This document shows positions 7,591-15,696 of a DNA stretch of 29,825 nucleotides, piece after piece (position 1 is the stretch's first letter; the number at the start of each line of letters is the position of its first letter). The stretch lies in NCBI GenBank assembly GCA_910585195.1, contig CAJUCX010000013.1, positions 1 to 29,825 on the forward strand, in the 5' to 3' direction. The stretch is from an uncultured Christensenellaceae bacterium (GTDB lineage Bacteria; Bacillota; Clostridia; Christensenellales; CAG-314). The notes beneath the pieces are model-generated. The model was not told the DNA's origin. It made no database searches and was given only the letters and a program-made list of their open reading frames with translations. The position numbers and the translations under genes are program-made.

Positions 7591-8432
7591 TGAAAATTTG
7601 TATAGTAGGTTTGGGGTTGATTGGCGGCTCGCTTGCAAAGGCGCTTTCCGCAAGGACCTCGCATATTTGTTTAGGCATAGACGCAGACGAACAATCGTGC
7701 AAACAGGCGTTAAACTGCGGCGCCGTAAAAAAGATTATCGCTCCGCAGCAACTGTCGGAAGCGGACGCCGTTATACTTGCGCTTCCTCCGCAGACGATAA
7801 CGGACTTTTTTTGTCAAAACGCAAAGTATATGCAAAGCGGCGCGCTTGTGTTCGATACCTGCGGGGTAAAGCAAAAAATAATAAACAGCATTTTGCCCGT
7901 TGCAAAAAAACATAAAGTCAAATTCGTAGGAACGCATCCTATGGCAGGCAGAGAGTTTTCCGGTTTCGAATACTCTTTGGAAACGCTGTTTGACAATGCA
8001 AGTTTTATAGCGGTTACCGACGGTGCGGACGAAGCGGACGTAAAAATGGTATGCGTGCTTGCCAAAGAAATAGGCTTTGCAAACATAAAGATAACCACGG
8101 CAGAACATCACGACAGAGTCATTGCTTACACTTCGCAGTTGGCGCACGTGGTTTCCAACGCTTATTGCAAAAGCGACACCATAAACGAGCGCGACGGGTT
8201 TTGCGCGGGCAGTTTTGCCGATATGACGAGAGTAGGCAAACTTGACGTAAATCTTTGGGCTCAACTGTTTTTGGCAAATACCGACGCCCTTGCCGCGGAG
8301 TTGGAAAATTTAATAAACAAACTTACGGAGTTTAAGACGGCAATCGCGGCGAAAGATAAAGTGCAAATTGAAAAATTGTTGAAAGAAGGCAACGACATCA
8401 AGGTGAAAAGTCTGCTTGAAGAAAAGAAGTGA
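7590..8432 (+). CDS. tyrA: Prephenate dehydrogenase
   Basis: Oxidatively decarboxylates prephenate to 4-hydroxyphenylpyruvate for Tyr synthesis. The N-terminal Rossmann motif is GLGLIGGSLAKAL (residues 7-19), and the substrate-site block HPMAGREFSGFEYS follows at mid-protein. At 280 aa it ends after the helical dimerisation domain and has no C-terminal ACT domain, unlike the about 370-aa Bacillus enzyme, so Tyr feedback may be weaker or act elsewhere. A 1-base stop/start overlap (TAATG) couples it to pheA. Confidence 0.93.
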   Translation: MKICIVGLGLIGGSLAKALSARTSHICLGIDADEQSCKQALNCGAVKKIIAPQQLSEADAVILALPPQTITDFFCQNAKYMQSGALVFDTCGVKQKIINSILPVAKKHKVKFVGTHPMAGREFSGFEYSLETLFDNASFIAVTDGADEADVKMVCVLAKEIGFANIKITTAEHHDRVIAYTSQLAHVVSNAYCKSDTINERDGFCAGSFADMTRVGKLDVNLWAQLFLANTDALAAELENLINKLTEFKTAIAAKDKVQIEKLLKEGNDIKVKSLLEEKK

Positions 8433-8434
8433 AT

Positions 8435-9166
8435 ATGAAAACCGTTATAATAACCGGCGCGTCGAGAGGCATAGGAGCGCAGACCGCAAAACTGTTTGCA
8501 AAAAACGGTTATGCGGTAATTATCAATTACAATAACAGCAAAGACGCGGCGGAAAAACTTAAACAAAATATTGTGTCGGAGGGTTTCGTTGCGGAGATTT
8601 TTGCCGCGGACGTTTCCGACTACGGCGAGTGTAAAAAACTTGCCGACTTTGTAATTTGCAAATATAAGCGTATAGATGCGCTTGTAAACAACGCGGGCGT
8701 GTCGGTAATCAAACCGCTTTACGAAACGGAAATTGCCGACTTAAACAAAATTATGGGCGTAAACTTCAACGGCGTTTTTAATATGTGCAAAGCAGTTTCG
8801 CCTTATATGGTTTCGGCAAAACGCGGCAAGATTGTAAACGTGTCGTCGGTGTGGGGCGAAAAAGGCTCGTCATGCGAGACTGTTTACTGCGCGTCTAAAG
8901 CTGCGGTTATTGGCTTTACCAAGGCACTGGCAAAAGAATTGGGGACGTCAAACGTAAACGTAAACTGCATTGCTCCCGGGTTTATAGACACCCAAATGAA
9001 TGCCGCTTTGACAAATAGCATCAAAAATGATATTATCAACGAAACTCCGCTTATGCGTATGGGGACTGCCGATGACGTTGCAAACTGCATTTTGTTTTTG
9101 GCAGAAAGCGCGTCTGATTTTTTGACGGGGCAGGTAATTAAAGTCGACGGCGGTTGGCAGATATAA
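8435..9166 (+). CDS. Short-chain dehydrogenase/reductase, FabG-like
   Basis: A 243-aa classical SDR. It has the cofactor motif TGASRGIG (residues 7-14), NNAGVS (85-90), Asn110, Ser138, and the catalytic YCASK with Tyr151 and Lys155, followed by IAPGFIDTQM. The sequence is closest in style to 3-oxoacyl-ACP reductase (FabG), but no other fatty acid gene is near; it is the ninth gene of an aromatic amino acid cluster, so its substrate is open. ATG 8435 was chosen; a GTG at 8429 in the same frame overlaps the tyrA stop. It is translationally close to tyrA. Confidence 0.85.
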   Translation: MKTVIITGASRGIGAQTAKLFAKNGYAVIINYNNSKDAAEKLKQNIVSEGFVAEIFAADVSDYGECKKLADFVICKYKRIDALVNNAGVSVIKPLYETEIADLNKIMGVNFNGVFNMCKAVSPYMVSAKRGKIVNVSSVWGEKGSSCETVYCASKAAVIGFTKALAKELGTSNVNVNCIAPGFIDTQMNAALTNSIKNDIINETPLMRMGTADDVANCILFLAESASDFLTGQVIKVDGGWQI

Positions 9167-9186
9167 AATTTTGCAGAGGAGAAAAT

Positions 9187-10500
9187 ATGAAAAAAGGTTT
9201 TAAGACGTTTTTGGCGGTAATTATGCTTATACCTTGTCTTTTTTTGTTTTTCGGCTGCGACGGCTTCGGCGGAGGAAAATCCGCCTATGAAATCGCCGTT
9301 GCAAACGGCTTTGTCGGCACGGAAGAAGAATGGATAAACAGTCTTACTCAAGGCAAGTCGGCTTATGAAATTGCGGTGGAACACGGCTTCGAAGGAACGG
9401 AGGTCGAGTGGCTTGCAAGTCTTAAAGGAGAAAAGGGCGACAGCGGCGACGACGGTATGGGTGACGTAGTTGCAAAATGCATAACTTCCGTCGTGTCCGT
9501 AGTTGCAAAATCAAGCAATATTTCAAGCAACGGCTCGGGCGTGATAATACAGCTCGACAAGGCAAACGGCAATGCATATATAGTAACAAACTATCACGTA
9601 GTATATTATCAACCGACTAATATGCTCGGCGGCAGTGCGGGTACGGGGTATATTTATCCCGAAATAAAACTGTATCTTTACGGTATGGAATATACCGAGT
9701 ATGCAATAGACGCGATTTATTTGGGCGGTTCCGTTACCAACGACATAGCGGTGCTTAAAGTTACAAACTCCGACACTCTAAAATCAAGCAACGCAACCGT
9801 TGCAAATTACGACTATACCGTTTATGCCGGTGATTCCGTCGTTGCGATAGGCAACCCTTTAAGCAGCGGCATAGCGGCAACCAAGGGTATTGTCAGCGTA
9901 GATTCGGAAGAAATTTCTCTTACCTTGGCAAATAAAAAATCGGGAACATTACGTGTAATGCGTATCGACGCGGCGGTAAACGAGGGCAACAGCGGCGGCG
10001 GATTGTTTAACGCCGACGGCAAACTCATCGGCATAGTAAACGCCAAGATAGAAAAAACCGGCGTCGAAGGTACGGCTTATGCAATTCCTTCGCTTATAGC
10101 GGTAGGCATTGCGCAAAACGTCATCGCGCAGGAAACTTCGTCAAACGTCGGCAGCATTACTCCGCAGGTTTTTGCATTAGACAAAAATTTGGGCGTAGAG
10201 TTGGGCGTGGAAGAAAGCTTTGCGCAATATAACTCCAACCTTAAGGTTACGGAAATTATCTCTAAAATAGAGGTGGAAAGCGTTGCGTCGGGGCTTGCTC
10301 ACGGCAAGTTGCGTGCGGGCGACGTACTTGTTTCGCTTACGGTAAAAGGCAAGGAAGTTGCGTTAAACAGAGATTATCTGTTGGGCGACTATATGTGGTA
10401 CTTCAAATCGGGCGATACCGTACGCATAACCGTAAATAGGGGCGGAGTTCAAACAACGGTATCAATAGTTTTGACAGGCAATCCTACTTCGATTTCTTGA
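9187..10500 (+). CDS. HtrA-like serine protease lipoprotein with PDZ domain
   Basis: A 437-aa predicted lipoprotein. A basic, hydrophobic signal ends in the lipobox LFFGC with Cys24. Two 26-residue tandem repeats built on GKSAYEIAV and EEW/VEW follow (30-55 and 56-81), then a short collagen-like GEKGDSGDDG stretch. A trypsin-like domain carries the triad His137 (TNYHVV), Asp186 (NDIAVL) and Ser269 (GNSGGGLFN). The C-terminal part (about 335-430) looks like a PDZ domain (HGKLRAGDVLVSL). It would act outside the membrane in protein quality control or processing. ATG 9187 has a good site (AGAGGAG); an in-frame TTG at 9154 overlaps the SDR gene and would place residues before the signal peptide. 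It is the last gene of the operon. Confidence 0.88.
   Translation: MKKGFKTFLAVIMLIPCLFLFFGCDGFGGGKSAYEIAVANGFVGTEEEWINSLTQGKSAYEIAVEHGFEGTEVEWLASLKGEKGDSGDDGMGDVVAKCITSVVSVVAKSSNISSNGSGVIIQLDKANGNAYIVTNYHVVYYQPTNMLGGSAGTGYIYPEIKLYLYGMEYTEYAIDAIYLGGSVTNDIAVLKVTNSDTLKSSNATVANYDYTVYAGDSVVAIGNPLSSGIAATKGIVSVDSEEISLTLANKKSGTLRVMRIDAAVNEGNSGGGLFNADGKLIGIVNAKIEKTGVEGTAYAIPSLIAVGIAQNVIAQETSSNVGSITPQVFALDKNLGVELGVEESFAQYNSNLKVTEIISKIEVESVASGLAHGKLRAGDVLVSLTVKGKEVALNRDYLLGDYMWYFKSGDTVRITVNRGGVQTTVSIVLTGNPTSIS
9274..9429 (+). repeat. Two tandem 78-bp repeats in the protease gene
   Basis: The codons for residues 30-55 and 56-81 encode two copies of a unit beginning GKSAYEIAV and containing GTE.EW..SL. 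The protein sequence is more alike than the DNA, so the duplication is not recent. This unit is familiar as a short repeat in extracellular proteins of gut Firmicutes. Confidence 0.75.
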
Positions 10501-10521
10501 TTAAATAAATTTATATAGAAT

Positions 10522-10549
10522 AAAAAACCGACAAAAGTCGGTTTTTTTT
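10522..10549 (+). terminator. Terminator of the aromatic operon
   Basis: A stem of AAAAAACCGAC (10522-10532) with GTCGGTTTTTT (from 10537) and an AAAA loop. It runs into a T tract and also has an A tract on the left, so it can work in both directions between two convergent genes. Confidence 0.85.
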
Positions 10550-10598
10550 AATATTTTAAGTAAAAATTTTATACAAGTATTTAAGGTTGCATAACAAA

Positions 10599-11291
10599 TC
10601 ATTTTAATGCAAATTGCACCGCTGCCTCTGCGTGAATTTGCGTAGTGTCAAAAACTTTAACGCACATATCGTTTTGGTTTATCAATAAGCCGATTTCCGT
10701 ACACCCCAAAATTACGCTTTGCGCACCGTCTTTTTGCGCTTTGCCGATTATACTCAAAAATTGTTTTTTGGAGTTTTCTTTGATTTTGCCCATACACAAT
10801 TCATTATAAATAACGTCGTTTACGATTTTACGGTCGCATTCGTCGGGGACTATTACGGTTATTCCGCGCTGTTCCAAAACGTTTTTATAAAAATCTTCTT
10901 CCATAGTAAATTTTGTGCCCAGCAATGCGGTTTTTGTTATGCCTGTTTGTTTCAGTCTGTCGGCAGTCGCTTGTGCAATATGCAAAAATGGGATTTTTAC
11001 CGTGTCTTTAATAAAGTCCGCAACTTTGTGCATAGTGTTGGTGCACAGCACGATAAAATCCGCTCCGCCTTTTTCAAGACTCTTTGCGCATTCCGATAAA
11101 ATCTCTCCGCTTTTTTGCCAGTCTCCGCGCATTTGACATTTTTCTATTTCGTCAAAATCTACGCTTGCAAGCAGGCATTTGGCAGAGTGAAATCCGCCTA
11201 ATTTTTCTTTAACGAGGCGGTTTATCAGTTGATAATACGTAACGGTGCTTTCCCAACTCATTCCGCCGATTAAACCTATTGTTTTCATCAT
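10599..11291 (-). CDS. Aspartate/glutamate racemase family protein
   Basis: A 230-aa PLP-independent racemase of the aspartate/glutamate racemase superfamily (YgeA/RacX type). The opening MKTIGLIGGMSWESTVTYY is typical of this branch. The two catalytic cysteines are visible as LCTNTMH (Cys83) and GCTEIG (Cys197). The substrate (Asp or a broader amino acid) cannot be read from sequence. Two adjacent ATG codons are possible starts; AGGAG lies 4 and 7 bases upstream. It is divergent from the MarR gene with overlapping promoters, so it is a likely target of that regulator. Confidence 0.88.
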   Translation of the reverse strand: MMKTIGLIGGMSWESTVTYYQLINRLVKEKLGGFHSAKCLLASVDFDEIEKCQMRGDWQKSGEILSECAKSLEKGGADFIVLCTNTMHKVADFIKDTVKIPFLHIAQATADRLKQTGITKTALLGTKFTMEEDFYKNVLEQRGITVIVPDECDRKIVNDVIYNELCMGKIKENSKKQFLSIIGKAQKDGAQSVILGCTEIGLLINQNDMCVKVFDTTQIHAEAAVQFALK

Positions 11292-11363
11292 TTTACTCCT
11301 TATACCGCAAAATTAACTTTTTTTAATTTTTGATATTAAAATAATATTGACTCTTGTTAAAAA

Positions 11364-11392
11364 AGTATAAGCCAAAACTACAAAATTGACAA
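11364..11392 (-). promoter_or_regulatory. Racemase promoter
   Basis: On the minus strand, TTGTCA (11392-11387), 17 bases, then TATACT (11369-11364). Its -35 box overlaps the -35 box of the divergent marR promoter almost completely, so polymerase cannot occupy both at once. Confidence 0.6.
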
Positions 11393-11414
11393 TACGTTAT
11401 TTGTAATGTATAAT
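11386..11414 (+). promoter_or_regulatory. MarR gene promoter
   Basis: A consensus TTGACA (11386-11391), 17-base spacer and TATAAT (11409-11414). It covers an in-frame ATG at 11406, which therefore cannot be the translation start. Confidence 0.8.
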
Positions 11415-11416
11415 TT

Positions 11417-11432
11417 ATTTGACATATCAAAT
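11417..11432. promoter_or_regulatory. Palindromic operator candidate
   Basis: ATTTGACATATCAAAT is a perfect 6-bp inverted repeat with a 4-base centre, placed directly after the -10 box of the marR promoter, where a MarR dimer would block transcription. Binding is inferred from position and symmetry only. Confidence 0.5.
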
Positions 11433-11453
11433 TATAACTATGTGGAGAGTTTT

Positions 11454-11903
11454 ATGAACTGCGACGTATTTTATGACTTTCAAACTATGATGGCATATAT
11501 GTCAAAACTCAGGAAGATGTCTTCCCGTTTTTTTGCAGAGTTGCTAAAATCTTTTGACATCACAAACAGGCACGCCGCTTATATTATGATTTTAAGCGAA
11601 AGCGACGGGATGACAATGAAGCAGCTTAGCGACAATTTGTGCGTAGACCCTGCAAACACCACGCGCGTGATTGCCGCGCTTAAAGAAAGGGGACTTGTAG
11701 ACGACGATTGCAAAAAACCCGGCGGAAGAAAGTTTAACGTCTTTTTGACTGACGAAGGCAGAAAACTTGCAACGCAACTGAAAGAAAGTTTCATCAATTC
11801 GCATACAAATATGCTTTCTGCGCTTACGGAGGAAGAAAAACGACTCTTCTTCGAACTTTGCGCTAAAATAGTAAAATCCAACCTGGATTGTTGCGAAAAT
11901 TAA
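11454..11903 (+). CDS. MarR family transcriptional regulator
   Basis: A 149-aa winged-helix regulator. The central part (about residues 36-100) has the MarR pattern: LSESDGMTMKQLSDNL, then the recognition helix region DPANTTRVIAALKERGLV, and a wing ending in the conserved FLTDEGRKLA. The flanking N- and C-terminal helices would form the dimer. ATG 11454 is chosen because GTGGAGAG lies just upstream and the earlier ATG (11406) is inside the promoter. It probably controls itself and the divergent racemase; the inducing ligand is unknown. Confidence 0.88.
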   Translation: MNCDVFYDFQTMMAYMSKLRKMSSRFFAELLKSFDITNRHAAYIMILSESDGMTMKQLSDNLCVDPANTTRVIAALKERGLVDDDCKKPGGRKFNVFLTDEGRKLATQLKESFINSHTNMLSALTEEEKRLFFELCAKIVKSNLDCCEN

Positions 11904-11954
11904 ATAGAGCAGAGGATTTTTTTGCAAATAAAGTTAATTTTTTGATAAATTGTT

Positions 11955-11983
11955 TTGACTTTTGCAAACAAAATGTATATATT
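11955..11983 (+). promoter_or_regulatory. Promoter of the DUF308-like gene
   Basis: TTGACT (11955-11960), 17 bases, TATATT (11978-11983). The predicted start site is about 25 bases before the ATG at 12015. Confidence 0.6.
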
Positions 11984-12014
11984 AAATACGCAATAAAAGT
12001 TAAGGAGAAAACTT

Positions 12015-12575
12015 ATGGCTTTGAAAAGATTTAACGGCGATACAGTAGTTTATTTTGTTTGCGCCGCGCTCTTGTTGATTTTGGGCTTGTTGTTGGTGCC
12101 TAATTTCATTTTGGAACATCTTGGCTATGATATTTTGAATTACATACTTGCTGCCGCAATTTTGATTTATTTGTTTGGATATTTGGTCCACAAAATGAGA
12201 TACGTACGCAGCACGCTTTTGTTTTTGACTATCGTAGAGTTTGTTCTGTTGTTTTTGGTTGCATTGGGACTTGTGCTTCAACAATTCAATATAGTTAAAG
12301 TTCAGGAACCTTGCCAAATTTTGGGCTTGGCTTTGGCTCTCCGTGGCATTGTAGAAATGTTTAGGGCCTATTACCATCAAATGGGCAGCAACGCAAGATA
12401 CCCGCTAGCACAATTTATTGTAAATCTCATTATATTGATTTTCGGCGTGTATATCTTTGCAAGACCGTTTATCGGCAGGGCTGACCTCGTATGGGTTATG
12501 GTAGTGGTTTGCTTTGTAGGCGCTATTTTGTGTTTGGTTTTGGGTATAATGACGACGCAAAGCAGAAGAAGATAA
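12015..12575 (+). CDS. Six-helix membrane protein, DUF308/HdeD-like
   Basis: A 186-aa very hydrophobic protein with about six transmembrane segments, arranged as helix pairs separated by short charged turns (for example HKMRYVRS and MTTQSRRR at the end). Length and layout fit the DUF308 (HdeD-like) family, whose function in Gram-positive bacteria is not established. The ribosome binding site AAGGAG is good. It has its own promoter after marR and ends at a bidirectional terminator. The family assignment is by impression and not by a shared motif. Confidence 0.6.
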   Translation: MALKRFNGDTVVYFVCAALLLILGLLLVPNFILEHLGYDILNYILAAAILIYLFGYLVHKMRYVRSTLLFLTIVEFVLLFLVALGLVLQQFNIVKVQEPCQILGLALALRGIVEMFRAYYHQMGSNARYPLAQFIVNLIILIFGVYIFARPFIGRADLVWVMVVVCFVGAILCLVLGIMTTQSRRR

Positions 12576-12600
12576 AGAGCAAGTAAAAACAATCAAATAT

Positions 12601-12640
12601 AAAACCACCGTTTTGACAAACGTCAAAACGGTGGTTTTTT
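12601..12640. terminator. Bidirectional terminator between DUF308-like gene and MATE gene
   Basis: A perfect 17-bp stem (12601-12617 with 12622-12638, loop AAAC) with A and T tracts at both ends. It serves both convergent genes. Confidence 0.9.
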
Positions 12641-12666
12641 GTTGAAGAATAAGTTTTGCGCTTTTG

Positions 12667-14007
12667 TCATACAACCGCTTTATTCTTCCATTTGCCGCTG
12701 AAATATCTTGCCAAAGAAATTATTGTGCCTACAAGCCATCCGAGAGGTACAGCCCACCAAATGACCGATTCCGTCGACCAAATCGCATAAAACAAATAAG
12801 CCACGCCTACGCGCACTATTATGTTGCATACGGAGCAGAACACGACTATTTTTACGTCGCCCGAGCCGCGCAGCACGCTGTTGCCCACAATCATAAGTCC
12901 GGCTAAGATATAGAAGCAGCCTACTATTTTTACGTATTCCCGTCCGACGGCGATAACTTCCGCAGAAGAACTTGCGTCTACAAATATAGATATCATCGCG
13001 TCAGGTATCAACAGCGAAAGCACAAGCATAACCGCCGATAAACCGGCTATCACTATCAATGTGGTTTTGAAGCCTTGTTTGATTCTTTCGGTCTGTTGAC
13101 AGGCAATGTTTTGCGCCGTAAAGGACGATAGCGCGTTGCCTATGTTTACGTAGGTGGAAGTCAACACGCCTTCGAGTTTTGTTGCAGCAGTAAAACCTGC
13201 AACGACGACTTCGCCGCAACTGTTTACCAACGACTGCACGAATATATGCCCGATGGAAATTACCGACTGCTGCAACATCGACGGCAAGCCGATTTTTGCG
13301 ATTTTTTTGAATAAGCCTTTGTCGAATAATTTTGCTTTTTCGTCTGTTTTTATTTTGTTTATTTTATAAAGCAGCACCGTCAAACTCAAAACGCACGCTA
13401 CGGTTTGCGCTATAAAGGTTGCCCACGCAACGCCTGCAACGCCCATATTAAAGACGATTACAAACAGCAGGTCAAGCCCGACGTTTAACAGAGAAGAAAG
13501 TATCAAAAAATAAAGCGGCATTTTGCTTTCGCCAAGCGCGTTGAAGGTGGAAGTTATGCCGTTGTAAAGCAGCATAGGAGTGCAGCCGAACAAATATATT
13601 TTTAAGTATTCTCTTGCAAGGTCATATATGTTTGCAGGGGTGTTTAAGCCTTGCAAAATCAAGTCCAAAAACAGCAAGCCTATTATGCTGAAAGCCGCGC
13701 CCAACACGCCCATAGAGATAAGTGTAGTGTACGTTGCGGTTTTTGTGTCCTTAAGGCGTTTGGAACCGAATAGTTGCGAGATGACGACGGAGCAGCCTAC
13801 GCTTGCGCCCATTGCCACCTGCACGATTAAAAACACCATAGACGCGGTAGAGCCTACGCCTGCAAGCGCGTCGTTGCTTACAAACTGACCTACTACCATA
13901 GTGTCTACAATGTTGTACAACTGTTGAAAGATGTTGCTTATAATCATCGGCAGGGCAAATGCCAAAATAACCTTAAACGGTTTGCCGACGGTCAAATCTT
14001 TTGCCAT
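12667..14007 (-). CDS. MATE family efflux transporter
   Basis: A 446-aa membrane protein with about 12 helices in two homologous halves. The N-terminal signature is ALPMIISNIFQQLYNIVDTMVVG, with the matching motif of the second half at GLPSMLQQSVISIGH. The family exports cations, drugs or toxic metabolites using Na+ or H+ gradients; the substrate here cannot be told. The ribosome binding site AGGAG sits 7 bases before the ATG. The gene has a long leader of about 165 nt if the promoter at 14175-14202 is correct. Confidence 0.92.
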   Translation of the reverse strand: MAKDLTVGKPFKVILAFALPMIISNIFQQLYNIVDTMVVGQFVSNDALAGVGSTASMVFLIVQVAMGASVGCSVVISQLFGSKRLKDTKTATYTTLISMGVLGAAFSIIGLLFLDLILQGLNTPANIYDLAREYLKIYLFGCTPMLLYNGITSTFNALGESKMPLYFLILSSLLNVGLDLLFVIVFNMGVAGVAWATFIAQTVACVLSLTVLLYKINKIKTDEKAKLFDKGLFKKIAKIGLPSMLQQSVISIGHIFVQSLVNSCGEVVVAGFTAATKLEGVLTSTYVNIGNALSSFTAQNIACQQTERIKQGFKTTLIVIAGLSAVMLVLSLLIPDAMISIFVDASSSAEVIAVGREYVKIVGCFYILAGLMIVGNSVLRGSGDVKIVVFCSVCNIIVRVGVAYLFYAIWSTESVIWWAVPLGWLVGTIISLARYFSGKWKNKAVV

Positions 14008-14303
14008 ATTTTCTCCTGTTTTAACAAACGGCCGATATTAACCGTTCTTGCCTGAATTAAGCGGTCATTTTTTTCGACTGAAAAATATTTTTAATTAAGC
14101 GTTTTATTTGTTTTTATGCAAAAATACTTCTCTCGGATATTGTATAAATATATTCCGTATTCAAAATTTTTGTTATCATATTAAGCATAAACCAGCAGTC
14201 AAATTTCGTCAACAGTTAAACGATAAGTAAGGTTGCGCGCACCGAAAAATACTCAAAATTAAACAAAGTGTGCAACTTTTGGCGCAATGCAACTTGAAAG
14301 GTA
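14008..14303. other. Intergenic region between MATE gene and hom
   Basis: Nearly 300 bases without a supported gene. They contain the putative MATE promoter (minus strand) and its leader. That leader has a direct repeat GCTTAATT (minus strand, two copies about 40 bases apart) but no riboswitch that I recognise. The hom promoter follows. Confidence 0.5.
14175..14202 (-). promoter_or_regulatory. Possible MATE gene promoter
   Basis: On the minus strand, TTGACT (14202-14197), a 16-base spacer and TATGAT (14180-14175). It is the best match in the region, but other AT-rich combinations exist nearby. Confidence 0.4.
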
Positions 14304-14332
14304 TTGACAATGTTTTTGCAAAACAATATAAT
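14304..14332 (+). promoter_or_regulatory. Consensus promoter of the threonine operon
   Basis: TTGACA (14304-14309), 17 bases, TATAAT (14327-14332): a perfect consensus. The leader of about 60 nt contains a small hairpin (GAGTG 14349-14353 with CACTC 14361-14365). Confidence 0.85.
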
Positions 14333-14397
14333 AAACTCGTATATGTAGGAGTGTATTTTGCACTCGTTAATCGAACGAAAAATACGGAGGAAATTTT

Positions 14398-15672
14398 ATG
14401 GCAACTGTAAAACAAATCAACATAGCATTGTTGGGGCTCGGCACCGTCGGTAAAGGGCTTGTAAATTTACTTAAAGAAAACGAAGCGGAAATTTTGAATA
14501 AGCACAACGCAAAAGTAAACGTTGTTAAGGTTTTTGAGCGTAATGCGGACAAGCTTGTCAAGTTCGGTCTTGACAAAAACTTGTTTACCGACAATATGCA
14601 AAACATTTATGACGATGCAAACGTTGACGTAGTTGTAGAATTGCTCGGCAGAATTCATCCGTCAAAAGAATATATCGAAGGCGCGTTAAAAGCAAAGAAA
14701 AACGTCGTTACCGCAAACAAAGACCTTATTTGTATGCACGGCGACGAGTTGTTGGAAGTTGCCAAAGAAAACGGCGTAACCTTGCTTTACGAAGCAAGCT
14801 GCCTCGGTGCAGTGCCTGTAATAAACACCCTTAAAAACAATTTTTTGGGCGATGAAATAAAATCCATTAAAGGTATTTTTAACGGTACTACAAACTATAT
14901 TCTTACCAAAATGACGCAAGAAGGTTTGTCTTATGAAGAATGTCTTAAAGAGGCGCAGGCTTTGGGCTATGCAGAGAGCGACCCTACCAACGACGTAGAG
15001 GGTATCGACGCCGCTTACAAACTTTGCATACTTTCACGCTTTGCATTCGGTCTTGACGCAAAGTTTGACGACATCACCAAAAAGGGCATAACCAAAATTA
15101 CTTCGCAGGACATTCAAATTGCGGCAAGACTCGGTTACACCATAAAATTGCTTGCAATAGCAAAATGCAACAACGGCGAGTTGGAAATGAGAGTAAACCC
15201 TGTTTTCGTTTCAAACAACCACCAACTCAGCAAAATAAACGGCGCGTTTAACGCCTGCACGATAGAGGGCAATTATTCGGACGAAATTACTTTAATCGGC
15301 AGGGGCGCAGGCTCGCACCCGACGGCAAGCGCGGTTGCAAACGACGTTATGAACTTTGCGCACACTATGGGCGACGTCGGCAGCAGAACGCTCAAAAAGG
15401 CAAAACTTGCAAAAGACGGCACTATGAAATATTATTTGCGCCTGTCAATTCTCGACAAGCCGGGCATTTTGTCAGACATTGCAAAAATCTTCGGCGATAA
15501 CGGTATTTCGATAGAATCTGTAATTCAAGATAAAAACGACAATCCGGAAGTAAAATCGCTTATTATAGTAACGCACGTTACCACTTCGAGTGGTATGCAA
15601 AAAGCGCTTGACAAAATTGCCAAGACGGCGTCGGTTCAAAGCGTGGATTCCGTTTTGGAAGTTATCGGCTAA
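14398..15672 (+). CDS. hom: Homoserine dehydrogenase
   Basis: Reduces aspartate semialdehyde to homoserine, the branch step to Thr and Met. The 424-aa protein has the Rossmann motif GLGTVGKGL, the TANKDL segment, GIFNGTTNYILTKM and the catalytic block AQALGYAESDPTNDVEG with its Lys/Asp region, then a C-terminal ACT domain (about 345-424, DKPGILSDIAKIFGD) that usually binds Thr for feedback. The ribosome binding site GGAGG is strong. It is the first gene of the hom-thrC-thrB operon, behind a consensus promoter. Aspartokinase and aspartate semialdehyde dehydrogenase are not in the window. Confidence 0.96.
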   Translation: MATVKQINIALLGLGTVGKGLVNLLKENEAEILNKHNAKVNVVKVFERNADKLVKFGLDKNLFTDNMQNIYDDANVDVVVELLGRIHPSKEYIEGALKAKKNVVTANKDLICMHGDELLEVAKENGVTLLYEASCLGAVPVINTLKNNFLGDEIKSIKGIFNGTTNYILTKMTQEGLSYEECLKEAQALGYAESDPTNDVEGIDAAYKLCILSRFAFGLDAKFDDITKKGITKITSQDIQIAARLGYTIKLLAIAKCNNGELEMRVNPVFVSNNHQLSKINGAFNACTIEGNYSDEITLIGRGAGSHPTASAVANDVMNFAHTMGDVGSRTLKKAKLAKDGTMKYYLRLSILDKPGILSDIAKIFGDNGISIESVIQDKNDNPEVKSLIIVTHVTTSSGMQKALDKIAKTASVQSVDSVLEVIG

Positions 15673-15696
15673 ATAAGGAGAATCAAAAAGGGTATT

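Noticed and set aside
14351..14410. Possible Thr leader peptide from a GTG before hom
   Set aside because: The frame has no cluster of Thr or Ile codons, the ribosome binding site spacing is wrong, and no terminator follows.
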